Assembly (NCBI RefSeq): GCF_034190915.1
Contig: NW_026947489.1
Location: forward strand, 57,226,001 to 57,290,000
DNA: 64,000 nucleotides
Direction: 5' to 3'
Origin: Cavia porcellus
Lineage: Eukaryota; Chordata; Mammalia; Rodentia; Caviidae
Shown: in pieces, positions 41,136-53,600 of the stretch
Layout: each line of letters starts with the position of its first letter
Position numbering within the stretch: position 1 is the stretch's first letter
The notes under the pieces: generated by a model
Told to the model about the DNA's origin: nothing
Databases searched by the model: none
Seen by the model: the letters and a program-made list of their open reading frames with translations, nothing else
Position numbers and translations under genes: made by a program

Positions 41136-41303
41136 TCAGGTGGACTGCAGGGGTGCAGCTGTGACACAGGCCACCCTGTTGTTGAAGAGGCGTGACAGGC
41201 TGCGCTTGGCTGTGGGCCTGGGGCACGGAGCCTGGAGCCCACGCAGGTCCCAGAGGCGCAGGGCGCCATCGTGTGAGGCTGTGTACAGCACGTGGTCGTG
41301 CAC
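41136..41303 (-). CDS. WDR86: WDR86 coding exon 6 (residues 320-374)
   Basis: Acceptor CACCCTGTAG|GTG. Encodes [20 protein letters not shown], the last WD repeat, then the basic C-terminal tail [20 protein letters not shown] and TGA at 41,136-41,138. Confidence 0.96.
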   Translation of the reverse strand: MHDHVLYTASHDGALRLWDLRGLQAPCPRPTAKRSLSRLFNNRVACVTAAPLQST

Positions 41304-44300
41304 CTACAGGGTGGGCAGGGTGTCAGGTGCCTGGTCTGGATGATGCTGCAGAGGCCTCGCTGGGAGGGCAGTGGGCTCAGGCCAGGCCTACCTGCAGGCA
41401 GTTGATGATGAGTGCATGGCCTCGGAACACCCTCTGCAGTGCTCCTGACTGGGCATCAAAGGCCCGGGCGCAGGCGTCCCCGCTGCCTGTGAACACTGGA
41501 CAAACAGTGGCACATAGACACTCTCAGCCACCCTGCCACCTCCTCCCTGGGTGCGGGACGAGATGAGGAGCAGGGCAACCTCCGCCTGCCTTGGAGGGAT
41601 GCCCCCAGTTTCCAAGCCAGGTCCCAATGCACAGTGTTAATGAAACTGGTGTTTCCGGGCAGCTCCCTGGTCTTGCAGTGTTGACCTCTGACCTATTTGT
41701 CCTCTTCCCCAGCCTGTGGCCAGCCTTTGTGGGCTCCTGGAGGAACCCAGGACCCTAGAGAGGGGCTTCACTGCCCTGCTCTTCAACTCCTCTCTTGTAT
41801 CCCTCAAACTCAGTAACCACACAGGAGCCCAGGAAAGCAGAGTGGCCTGGGCATCAGATGAGGGGCAGCTGGCTGCCGCCCAGGTGTGCCCTTTCCATTA
41901 GAGGTCCTCGCTGGGGAGCAGGGGCACAGTCACCTGTCCAGGCTTGGACACAGCAGAAGGCAGAAATAACCTGCCCATGTCCCGCACCTGAATCCCAAAG
42001 CTGTGCTTACAGAAACCCATTTTACCACCCAGCTCCTCCACTCTGGAGTTCACCTGAAGTTTCCAGGTGACTCTTCCTGCATTCTCGGGGAATACTGAGG
42101 CCTCGGGGCACTGACTGCTGCAGCCCGGCTTGTGAAAATGGGGCCACAGTTGGGGACTCGGAGCCCTCAGATCATGCACTCTGTGCTGAGGATGGGGGTG
42201 CTTTCCTAGGTGGCCACATCCTGGGTATAAACGTGCTGAGCCAACTGAACATAGCCAGCAACGTGAGATAGTCTGCCCTTCTTCCTGTCCAAAATGAGCT
42301 TGGCTCAGCTCCTGGGTAATGTCTCACCCTAATTTAGCCTCTCCTGCAGGGGGAACTCTAAGAGCTACCAGCAGAGGCCTTTCATTGAGGCTCCTGGAAC
42401 CATCTAGATGGGTACTTTGCCGCCAGGAGGTGCAGCCCTCCGTCCTTCCTCTTCTGCCTGCCTAAAACAGGACCCAGTGTCTGCCCCCTCCCCAACTATC
42501 TTGAAACCCGAAGCTCCACCAAAGGAAGAAGAGGTGACCAAGGATGAAGGAGGAGGCAGTGATGGAAGGGATCGGGATGCCCAGGCTCCGTGCAGCCTCT
42601 CAGCATGCCAACCCAGGGCTTCTGAGAGAAAAATATCCACTGCTCACTTAAACCACAACACCTGGCTCTCATCTGAGGCCAACTCTAGGGCCAAGTGAGG
42701 CCAAACCCCTGCACCTCGAATCCGGCTGGGTTAAGGGGTAGTAGTGGTCTCTGCTGGAGAGTCAGATGTGTCCTTGGGACAGGCTTTTCACCCTAAGACC
42801 TCTGAGTATTCAGGTCACCCCATTTTTTTTTTTTTAGACAGGCTCTATGTAGTCCAGGCAGGTCTGATACTCACTGTGCACTAAGACTTGGGCTCAAACT
42901 TGAGACAGACTCCTGCTTCAGCCTCCTCAGTGCTGGTCTTACAGGTGTGCACCACCAAGCCCTGCCCATCACACTCTTCCTTGGAGATGGGCGGGGCCAA
43001 CACCCCACGTGACCTCTGACAGCTAGGGGGAGGGCCCTGCCTTGGGACTCTGGATCCTGGATTCCAGATTCCAGCTGAGGCTCAGAGAGGAAAACCACAC
43101 CCAAGCCTGAAGACAGAGGATTTTGGGGCACCGGGCCAGGGCAGTCACTTACAGGTCCCTGAGTGGAACTTGAGGGCGCTCACGCTGCGGCGGTGGGCGG
43201 GGAAGGTGCGCACACAGTGCCCAGTGTCCGGCAGCCAGCACTTGACGGTTCGGTCAGCACTGCCCGAGTACAGCAGCCGCTCCGCGAGCTGTGCAGGATT
43301 GGGGAGGGAGTGTGCGCAGGTCACAGTGGGAAGACCCTTGCCGGAGGTCCCCCGGGTCTGTCCAGCAGCGCCAAGCCCGGCTCCTCCTTCGCCACAGGGC
43401 AGGCTTGCAGACCTGAGACACAGCAGTCGCCCAGGCTTCACCCTGCCCACACCTGGCCGTAGAATCCCCCTCTGCCCATGGAGGGTAGCGACACCTCTGG
43501 AGGGGACAGAAAGAGACGCCCAGCTCTAGAAGGGCCTCCATACAGGACTCCTGCTGGAGGGAAAAGGGTCTACCAGGCTCCGGGAAGACCAGGACGGGCG
43601 CTACAGCTCAGCAGCACAAATGCCTACCTGGCAAGCGCAAAGTCCCGAGTTTGATTCCTGATACCAAAAGAAAAAACAAGAACCAAAAAAGGATCAGGAA
43701 GACCAGGCTGGCACAGAGGTGCTCTTCAGCTAGAACTAAAGCTGGGCCACCAGGGGCCACCACAGAGTCCCTGCACCCTGCGCAGAGGGTCCCTTGGGGC
43801 TATATCCACAAGGAGGGCCCAAGGCCCCGAGACAGGCTCACCCTGGCCTTGGAAAGCTGCTAGTGCAGCAGAGGTGAGGCGAGGGCCCAGGAGACGAAGG
43901 ATGGGTCTTTGCTGCAAGGGACAGGTTCTTACCCAGCAGGGATCCAGTCAGTGGGTTGGGGTGTGTTTACTTGGGACCCCGAGGCATCCAAGACCAGGAC
44001 ATAGAAACAGATGAGGCTCTCAGAGCCCTTCTCTGGAAACAGCTGGCAGTGAGCGCCCTGTCTCCCCACACTGGCCACCAGCATCCTTCAAACCTTCTTC
44101 AAACCTGTCCGTTTCAACTGCGTTCTGGGCTGCTTATGCTTCAGTACCCACGGTTGCCTGAGTTTCCTCTTGCCCCCTATATACACCCTAGAGGCAGCTC
44201 ACGAACCCACACTGGAAGTGGCCCAGGTCCAAGGAGTTGGGTGGCTCTGGGACAATCACTTTGGTGGCAGTCGGGGTGGGGTGTGGGACACATATCACAC

Positions 44301-47300
44301 AGCGTGACCTCCTGGAAGCAGGAGCTGCACAGCAGGGCCCACAGAGGGTCCCTGGCTTCTGTTATACTCCCAGCTCTAGGAGGACTCTGGCTGGCTTCTG
44401 AACACGCAGCCTTCCTAACTGGTCCATTCCCAAAAGGACAGGGACACATGCAACTGCCCACCAGGTTCACTCAGCTCAAGCAGGGTTCTGGAGTAGAGTT
44501 CTTGCCAGCTAACGGGTCCTTGTTTTTTGTTAGTTTTGAGAGAAGGTCTTGCTGTCGAGTTCAGGCTGGCCTTAAAAACTCACGGGGATCCTCTTGCATG
44601 AGTTTCCTGAATGCTAGGATTACAGTGCCCAGATTTTGTGACTTTGAGACAGGATCATTAAAGACATAATTTAATTTAAAATGAAGTCGAACTCCAGAGA
44701 AAGATGGCAGAGCAATGAATGGCAGAAAAACAGCCTCTCTAAATCACTCTTAAAATTCATCTGGAACCAGAAGAGACCTAGAGTAGTAAAGACAGTTCTA
44801 AGCAGCGAAGGCAAGGCAGGAGGCATCACAATCCCTGACTTGAAGTTATACTACAAAGAATGTAGTATAACTTTACTACAAAACTGTAGTAAAATCAACA
44901 TGGTACTGGAATAAAAACAGAGCCAAAGATCAATGGAATAGATTAGAAGATACAAGCACAACTACAAACACACTCAACCACCTTATCTTTGATAAAGGGG
45001 CCAAACATGTTCACTGAAAGAACGACAATCTCTTTAATATGGTGTTGGAAAAACTGGCTCTCCACATGCCAAAAACTAAAACTAGACCCATGCTTATCAC
45101 TATATACTAAACTAAAATCTAAATGGATCAAAGATCTGAATATTAAAACAGAAACACTAAATCTATTGGAAGACAAATTGGGTAAAAACCTTGAAGACAT
45201 AGGGGTAGGTAGAGAATTCATGAACAGGAATCAAACCACATGGGAAATACTTCCCAGAAACAATAACTGGGATCACGTCTTATTAAAGTTTCTGCATGTC
45301 AAAAGAAATCTCCAGCATAGTGAAAAGAAAACCCACAAACTGGGAAAAAAATCTTAGTGAACTGTCCCTCAGACAAAGGACTTCTGTTAAAACATATAAA
45401 GAATTAAAAAAAAATCAGACCCCCAAAATTCAAAGACCTAATCCAAAAATGGGCATCTGAGATGAATAAACAATTTTCAGATGAAGAAATACAACGGCAA
45501 ATAAATACATGAAAAAATGTTCACCATCACTGGTCATTAGAGAAATGCAAATTAAAACCACACTGAGATTTCATCTCACTCCTGAAAGAATGGCCAAGAT
45601 CAAGAAAACCACCAACAACAAATGCTGGAGAGGCTGTGGGGAAAAAGGAACTCCCCTACACTGTTGGTGGAAGTATAGACTAGTACAGTCATTGTGGAGG
45701 TCAGTCTGGAGATATCTCAGAAAGCTGGGACTGGAAGCCCCATTTGACCCAGCTATTCCACTTCTAGGCATATTCCCAGAAGAACTGAAAGCATCATACC
45801 ACAGTGATATATGTGCACCCATGTTTATAGCAACACAATTTGTAATATTTGTTGGGAAACAACCTAAGTGTCCATCAGCTGAGGAATGGATAAAAAAGAT
45901 GTGGTATTTTTATACAATGGAGTACTACTCAGCTATAAAGAATGATCACGTTGAGATACTTATAAATAAATGGACGCAGCTTAAGACCATACTCATACGT
46001 GAAATAAATCAAACTCACATATATAAATACCAAATAGTGTAAGAAATGGTAAGAATACATAAAAGTATGTGGTAATCATGATTCCCCATTATATTGCTTT
46101 GAAGCCTTATAATGTTTTCATTCATTAGTTGGTTAAATGGTTTTATTCTGGGTTGTTTGATTTTATTGTCTGTGATGGTATGAACAGCTATTTTGAAGAA
46201 AACAAGACACTATAAAAGCTAGTGATGATTCAATATCATCTTGTTTTGAAGTCCCACCAAGCTTTTGTTCTTCTGTCTCCATCGGTTTTATCATGTTGTA
46301 TCTCACTGGATTTTATTATATATGATAGTATAAACAAAATTTTTTATATACAAGGAGATAATATAGTAACCATTGTTCATTTTCTGTTAGTTGGTTCTGA
46401 ATACCCTGTAATACTTTCATTCTCTTGAATGGTTTTACACTGTCTTTTTATGTTTGATACTATAGTGTATGAAGGTATACTCAAATATTTCAAGGAAAAG
46501 TACACTATGGTAGCTACTGTTATGTTGGGTTGTCTTTTGGTGAAACACTATGTTGCTTAAATAGTTCTGTTCTGATCTGGGTTGTTATGTCCTCTTTTAC
46601 CTTAATCTTTAAAAAAAAAAAAAAAAAAAGTAAAAAAAAAAAACCAGCCTCTCTGAGATGGGGTGTCCAGAAGCTGGAGAACAGGGACATGAAGAGAACA
46701 AGGTGGGGAGTGGGTCCCTGGGACCCAGCAAGGATCTGAAGGGAGAATGAAGAGAGGGAATTAATTCAGTGAAGAAAGAGGTGGCAAGCAGCACTTTCTC
46801 CCTGAGCCCTGACCCACTCACTGCATGGGAAGGGTGGCCCAAACCTGCAGACCCACTGCAGTCACTCCTGGTGACTCCAGAGGCCTCCACTCCAGTGGAA
46901 CGGAGCAGTGGACACAGCAGACTGCGGTGGCTGGTGAGTTATACAAGTGCAGACTCCCCCAGGAGAGGGTGCTGGGAAGCAGCTGTCCTGGAGAGAAGCC
47001 AGCTGAGCTTGTACCTCAGCACAGCTCCACTTAGTGGCTCCCAGTGTCAGGGTGACGTCGAAACCTGTTCAAACCTGCGAGGAGTCAAGGACCTGAGTCC
47101 AAGCCGGCAGGAGGCACACAGAGTGTTGCAGGATGAACAAACTGGGTTCCAGCCTCACAGCCTGGAAGCAGCCTGAACTTCAGTGGAGTTAAGATACAGG
47201 CTTGCAGGGCTGGGGATTTAGCTCAGCAGCATAAGTGCCTGCCTTGCAAGCTGGCAGTCGTGAGTTCAATCCCTGGTACCAGTAAAAATGAAAAAGACAA

Positions 47301-48134
47301 AAAAAAAAAAAAAAAAAAAGATATAAGCTTGCTGAGACTGTCCACTTTCCTGCTGGAAATCCTCAGCTGGCCTGCTGGGATTAATCAGCACAGGTCTGGG
47401 CTCTGTCTGCCCAATTTCTTTACCAGTGACAGCAGAGACACTTTTTTTTTTTTTTTTCTTATTTTCATTTTTTTTGTTTTCGTTTGTCTTGACTATTTGT
47501 TCTTGTTTTTATATAAATGTGAACATTGTTTCTAGGGTTGTTTTTTTCTCTTTTAGTGCCGGGGATTGAACTCACAACCTTGCATTTGCCAGGCAAGCAC
47601 TTACACCACTGAGCTAAATAAACCCCCAGCCCCTTCTAGTTTTTTTTATTGTTGTTATTCTGCTCCGTTCTTATTATATTTATTCCTTCTCCTTTCCCTT
47701 CTGTCTTCTTTATAAGTTTCCCAAACTTCTGATAATCTTTCTTTGTCCTCTAACTTTGGTTCTACTCTCTTCCTCTTCTATTTCTCTATTTTTTCCCTTA
47801 GTCCCTTTTAAATTTTCAGTCCTGAGGGTAAAATTTCCATATTGCAGAAATGTTTGCAGTATACCATTTTCTGGTGTCTTTTAGGTTTTGTGATGTAAGC
47901 ACAAATGTAATTCATACAGTTAAAGATAACAAATCAATAGTTAGCACAATTTGTTATTTTTCTAGGTTGTGTTTGATGCTATTGTTATGGCAGATTGTAC
48001 CACCTTAGGAATGTTTTAATCAGTTCTTCTTCCTGATATGCTAAGACTGGGATACCTTAAGAGCCACAATCAGATCTGTAGCCCAATGCCAAATAACCAG
48101 GGCCTATAAAAGTGTCCAGTTTATCCTTCTTTAT

Positions 48135-48166
<32 letters not shown>

Positions 48167-49048
48167 GGTCTTTTTCATTTTTGTCGGTACCAGGGACTGA
48201 ACTCACTTGCTTGCAAGGCAGGAGCTTATACCGCTGAGCTAAATCCCCAGCCCCAAAACCATCTTTCAAAACTGTTGAAGAGGCCAGGGATGTGGCTCAG
48301 CGGTACAGTGCCTGCCTGGCAAGTTCGAGGCCCTGAATTTGATTCCTAGTACCAAAACTGATGAAGAAATAAGATACTTCCATGACAAAAAACACCGGAA
48401 GAAATTCATGACAAGCAAAACCAGCACTCCAAAACGTTCTGAAGGACTTTCTAGAAAGAGACAAGAAGGACTAAAGCTCCATGAACCCCAACAGAAGGAA
48501 TCCACCAGACAAGGCAAGTGTCTTAGTTACTTTTTACTGGTTGCTGAGACAAAATACCTGAAGCCAAAGTTGGGAAAGGAAGGGTTTATTTCTTACAGTT
48601 TTTGGAGGTCTCAGTCCACACTCAGTTGGCTCCAAGGGAGGTGGGCATGGCTGGGCCGCTGTTCATGGCAGCTGGCAAAGAGCAAGACACACCTTCTTCC
48701 TGCCATTACATCACATCCTGGCTCCACCCTTATGTGGGTGGAGCACTGACACCATCAATCCAAGCACTAGACAATGAGCCAATCACAAATGCACAATGCA
48801 AACTCCTGGGGGGGGGGGGTGCACAGACATAAACCATGACAGCAAGCAATCAAACAGAGGGAAAAAAGGAACCAACAACAGGAAAATAGCATAACAAGGA
48901 TTAGTCAGTTCATATCAGCTAGAACCATCAGTGTGAATGGTCTCAGTTCACTCATCAAAAGACATAGCGTAGCCGAGGATTTACCTCAGCAGCATAAGCG
49001 CCTGCCTTGCAATCACGCAGTGATGAGTTCGATCCCTGGTACCAAAAA

Positions 49049-49079
<31 letters not shown>

Positions 49080-50571
49080 GACACAGCTTAGCAGGATGGG
49101 TAAAGAAGCAGATCTAGGGGCTGGGGATTTAGCTCAGCGGCATAAGCGCCTGCCTTGCAAGCAGGCAGTCGTGAGTTTGATCCCTGGTACCGATAAAAAG
49201 GAAAAAGACAAAAAAAAAAAAGGAGCAGATCCAACAATATGCCGCATACAGGAAACACATTTAATTCAAAAAGAAATCCCAGACTGAAAGTCAAAGCATG
49301 GAAATCAACACACCACGTGACAGGAACCCCCCAAAAAAGCAGGGGTAGCTATTCTATTTGCAGATGAAGTGAGTTTCAAGCCAAGACTGATTAAGGGAGA
49401 CAAAAAAGGTCACTACAGCCTCGTAACAGGAGGAATTCAAAACAAAGAGGTAACAATAATAAATATACATGGACCAAATACCAGCCAACCATGTAAAACA
49501 AATACTAACAGACATGAAAGATCAAATAAGAACTAATATAATTATCAGAGAAATATCAAAACTGAACCAAAGTTTTGAACAAATGAACTTCATAGATATC
49601 CATGACATCAGAGTACACATTCTTCTCAGCTGCACATGAGACGTTCTCCAAAACAGACCACGAATTGGCTCACAGAAGGTGCTGAAGTAAAGGCAAAGGA
49701 AATGAAATTATTCCACGCCTACTATCAGACCACAGTGCGATGAGATTGAGCAACACCCTTCTGAAAAACCAGTGAGACACAGATGAAATTAAAGAAGCGA
49801 TTAGAAGGCTTCTATAATTAAACAATAATGCCAGTACAACACACTGAAAGTTATGGGATGCATTTAGAGCAGCCCTAGAGGGAAATGTATAGCAGTGAAT
49901 TTCCATGTCAGAAAACAAAGCAAGCTCAAATAAACAAACTAATGCTGAACCTTGAATTTCTAGAAAAAGAAGAGCAAGTCAAGCCCAAAGCACATATGAG
50001 AGAAGAAATTATAAAGATTAAAGACCTTAATGCAATGGAAACTCAGAAAACACACGTGTAAATACTATGTTGTTTTGCTAGTATGAGAAAACAAAAGCAT
50101 AAATAATCACCAAAATGTTAAGAGATATCAGGAAATGCTCAGATGAGAAAAGGAATAAGGAAGGGAGGAGGAAAAGGAAAAATGAGAAAAAAGAATAGAA
50201 GGAGAAAGTGAAAACAAAGCTTTTGCAAATGAAGAGGGGAAGGGAGATTGAAGGGAGGAGGGGATTGGGAAAAAAAGAAGCAAGATGTGTCTGTCATGTG
50301 CAGGTACAAATTCTCTATGAGTGTTAACATTATATATATCTAAAATGTACCAACAAAATTTTGAAGTCATTAGAGTGGTCCTGATCTGATTTGACTGGTG
50401 TCATGATAAAAAGAGATTAGGATGCTGGGCCGCCTGGTGGTGCATGTGGGTAATCTCAGCACTCAGGAGGCTGAGGCAGGAGGATCACTGCAAATTTGAG
50501 ACCAGACTGGGCTACAAAGTGAGCCCAAGGCCAGCCTGAATGCAAATCAAAACCCTGTCTTAAATGAGAGA

Positions 50572-50607
<36 letters not shown>

Positions 50608-53600
50608 CAGAGACAGAGACAGATAGAAACAGAAAGAGAAAGTTAGGACACAAACAGTTGGTATCCACAAGCCAAGGAGAGCCCTTGGGAGCAGCTGGCC
50701 CTTGACAGACAGGTTTCACTCTGACTTCTGGCCTCTGAAGTGAGAGACAAGGCAGTGCCCTCTGAGCCCTGCCGCTGGATCTCAGTCCCCAGCCAATGCT
50801 AGCTGGCACACAGAGGCAGGGAGACTCCAAGGTGTGCCTAGGCCCCCAGCCAGCCCGAGCTCTCACCTCCAGACAGATGACAGAGCCCTGGTGCTCTCGG
50901 AATACTCGTAGCTGCTCCCCACTCAGGATGTCCCAGGCACGGATGGTGGCATCGGTGCTGCCCGTGAAGACTGTGTGGCCAGGACCATCCAGTACCAGGC
51001 ACAGCACGGCGCCCGTGTGGCCTCGCAGCGTCTGGTGGCAGCAGCCACTGGCCACCTGCCACACCTTGGCAGTGCCATCTGTGCTGCCGGTCACCAGGAA
51101 GCCCCCAGCCTCAGCCTCCTCTGCACAGGTAGGGTCCCAGGGGGCAGAGTAGGCCAAGGTCAGGACACAGTTGCGGTGGCCCCGAAACTCCCGGGACACC
51201 TGCTCTTTGTCCACAATCCAGACCCGGGCAGTCCGGTCATAGGAACTGCTGAAGAGCTGGTTGTTGGCCACCAGGATCCTAGAGCAAGAGGTGAAAGTTC
51301 AAGGGTCAGAGCATGGAGCATTGCTGGAACCCATTCAACTTCCACAAGTGCCACAGCAGGACAGCCTCCTGCTCCCTGGCTACCACCACACTCATCCTCC
51401 AGGGTCAAGATCAAAGTGTCCACCTCCGCAAAGCTTCCTGATGCCATCAGGGACCCCTCCCTGATGGAACCCCTTCTCTGTGCTGAGCTGTGTGCGGGTC
51501 TAGCCCTTACTGAGGCAGAGACCGAGCCTCAGACCCATAGGGACCAAGACTGAGACCCAATCGAGCAAGGCTCAGATCCTTCAGGGACCAAGGCTGAGAC
51601 CCAGCAGGTACCAAGGCTCAGACCTTGTGTTCTTGCTCTGCTCACGGCAGCTGCTGCACACAGCTGTGCTGCTATGAAGAAAAGGGGTGTTATAGCTTGT
51701 GTCTAGATGCCCCCCAAAGCCTCATGCAGTTCTAGGTGCAGCTTTTCACAGGTGGCTGGATCTAGAGTGTATGGTGCTGGGATCAAGAGTGCAGGATTAT
51801 TAAATCAGCCCACTGATCAGTTGGGCATCACACTGGCTAGGATTATGGTGTGAGTGCTATACTCATCCTAGAGCAGGGCAGCCTGCATGCAATATAACAG
51901 ACAGAAAGCAGGCTAAAATGTGCTCTGTCGTGCCTGCTTGCCATGGGCTATTTCTCCTCTGTGATGTCCCTCTGCTATGCTGCTCCATCTTGGGGCCAAC
52001 CAATGACGGACTGAAACCTCTACAAATTGTGAGCCAAATAAATTTTTCCTCCTTTAATTTTGGGTGTCAGGTATTTTGTCTCAGCAACAAGAAAAAGAAC
52101 TAAGGCAAAAATCTAGTACCAGAAGTGGGATCTACTGCGCCTAACCCTGTGGTTCAGGAGCAGCCTCTGGATCTGGCTTGTGGGTAGAGTTTGGAAAGGT
52201 TTGGACAAGCTGGCTGAAAAGGAAACCTTGGAACAGCTGAACCTGTATTTGGTGGGAGATTCTGGTCAGAGCTCAGGAGACCATCAGGCTGATAGAAATC
52301 AGGCTTGGGAAGATTCTGCCGGGAAGGTCTGCACTGGCTGCTGGGCTCCAGACAATGTGTATTATAACTTGGCAGAAACTTTGTCTGCATTTTGCTCATG
52401 TCCAGAGATTTTGCCTAAGACTGAGATTAAGGGTGGCAGATTTAATGAGTCTTGCAGAAGAAATTTCTCTCTGTCTTGTCTTTTTGAGACAGAGTTTTAC
52501 TCTGAAGTTCAGGCTGGCTTTGAACTTATCTTATAGCCCAGGAAGGCCTCAAAATCACATCAATCCTCCTGCCTCAGCCTCCCAAGTGCTGAGACTATAG
52601 ACGTGAGCCACTACACCTGGCATTGCAGAAGAAATTTCAACGCAATTTAATGTTAATGTGGTGGCCTGGCAACTGTTGGGTGCTCTTGAGAATCAAGAGC
52701 AAAAAGCCCAGCAAAATAATTCAAAATGTGAGTTTAGCCAGAAGGGAAGCGCCAATAGAGTTGTGACCTGCAAAGATGGAACAGAGGAGAAACTGGTTGC
52801 CAAAAAGACGAGCAAGAAATAGTCAAGTATTTTGGAAGGAGACAACAGAAAACATGGGCTGAGGGCATCACAAGAACCAGTAGGCTCCAGCCTTACAGCC
52901 TCAGAGCTGCAAAGGTGAAAGACTTTGCTTTGAGAAAAGAGCCCTAGAGTACCATGTTCGACAATGGCGGTGAGCTAGAGAATCTGTTCCCAGAGTCTGG
53001 GTTCAGAGTGCTCAGCAATCCAGGCACTCAACCCCTGGAGCCAAGAGGAACAGAAAGGGGCTGATGTGCTTTTGCCTGCTTGCCGTGGACTATTTCTGTG
53101 ACACCCCTCTGCCACGTCACCCTGTCTTGGATCCAGCCAACCGTGAATTAAAACCTCTACAAACTGTGAGTCAAAATAAATCTTTTCTCCTCTGACTTTG
53201 GGTGTCAGGTATTTTGTGTCAGCAATGAGAAAAGTGAAACGAGGGGAAAGTAGGATGGAAGGGACAGGTGGGACGACCACCCCTTCTGGTCTGCCCAGGT
53301 TGCTGGGAACACAGGGCTTTCCAATGAAAATCGGGAAATTCCAGGGCCAAGTGGGACCAGCTAGCCACCAAGGGAATGGCGTGGACCCACTGGCTGGCAG
53401 AGGCATTTCCGGGACTCGGAGAGGAATTCCAGAGCCCTTCCAGCCTCCCTGGCTCCAGCGTGTCCCCAGTGGCTGGGAGGCAAAGCTGGGTGAGTGGACT
53501 CTGCTATCAACTCACATGGTGATCCCCACATGGATGGTGACGTGGCTGCTCCAGGTCACTGCCCCAGGGGGAACACAGGCTGGGACCGGCCACGGCCAGG

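Larger units (their letters stand above)
46644..50110 (+). mobile_element. Old L1 with 5' UTR and ORF2 endonuclease region, multiply interrupted
   Basis: 46,644-47,450 resembles L1 5' UTR (GGGTCCCTGGGACCCAGCAA and long GC-rich leader). 48,340-48,518 plus 48,842-50,060 read as decayed L1 (AATGGTCTCAGTTCACTCATC, AAAGACATAGC, AACAATATGCCGCATACAGG, the ORF2 endonuclease part). No intact frame remains and ORF1 was not recognised. Interrupted by a MaLR LTR and several ID SINEs. Confidence 0.7.
51688..53243 (+). mobile_element. MaLR retrotransposon: LTR, internal region, partial LTR
   Basis: The 5' LTR (51,688-52,107) is followed by TAGTACCAGAAGTGGGA at 52,114-52,130, in the position of a primer-binding site (tRNA-Leu-like). 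About 0.9 kb of non-coding internal sequence follows, then a 5'-truncated second LTR (53,062-53,243) in the same orientation. A B1 interrupts the internal region. No gag or pol is recognisable, as expected of non-autonomous MaLR. Lies in WDR86 intron 2, antisense to the gene. Confidence 0.8.

Noticed and set aside
43956..44669. 237-codon open frame on the + strand
   Set aside because: Runs into a B1 SINE and lies in WDR86 intron 3; no similarity or splice evidence.
45509..46042. 177-codon open frame as a host gene
   Set aside because: It is the C-terminal part of L1 ORF2p with the typical Cys/His end.
49117..49221. ID elements as functional tRNA-Ala genes
   Set aside because: A and B boxes and an anticodon-like arm are present, but the acceptor stem does not pair. 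The A-rich tail and target-site duplications show they are retroposed SINEs.
50456..51271. 271-codon uninterrupted minus frame taken as a whole gene
   Set aside because: Only 50,867-51,278 is a real WDR86 exon. The remainder reads through the GTGAGA donor into intron, a GA repeat and a B1.
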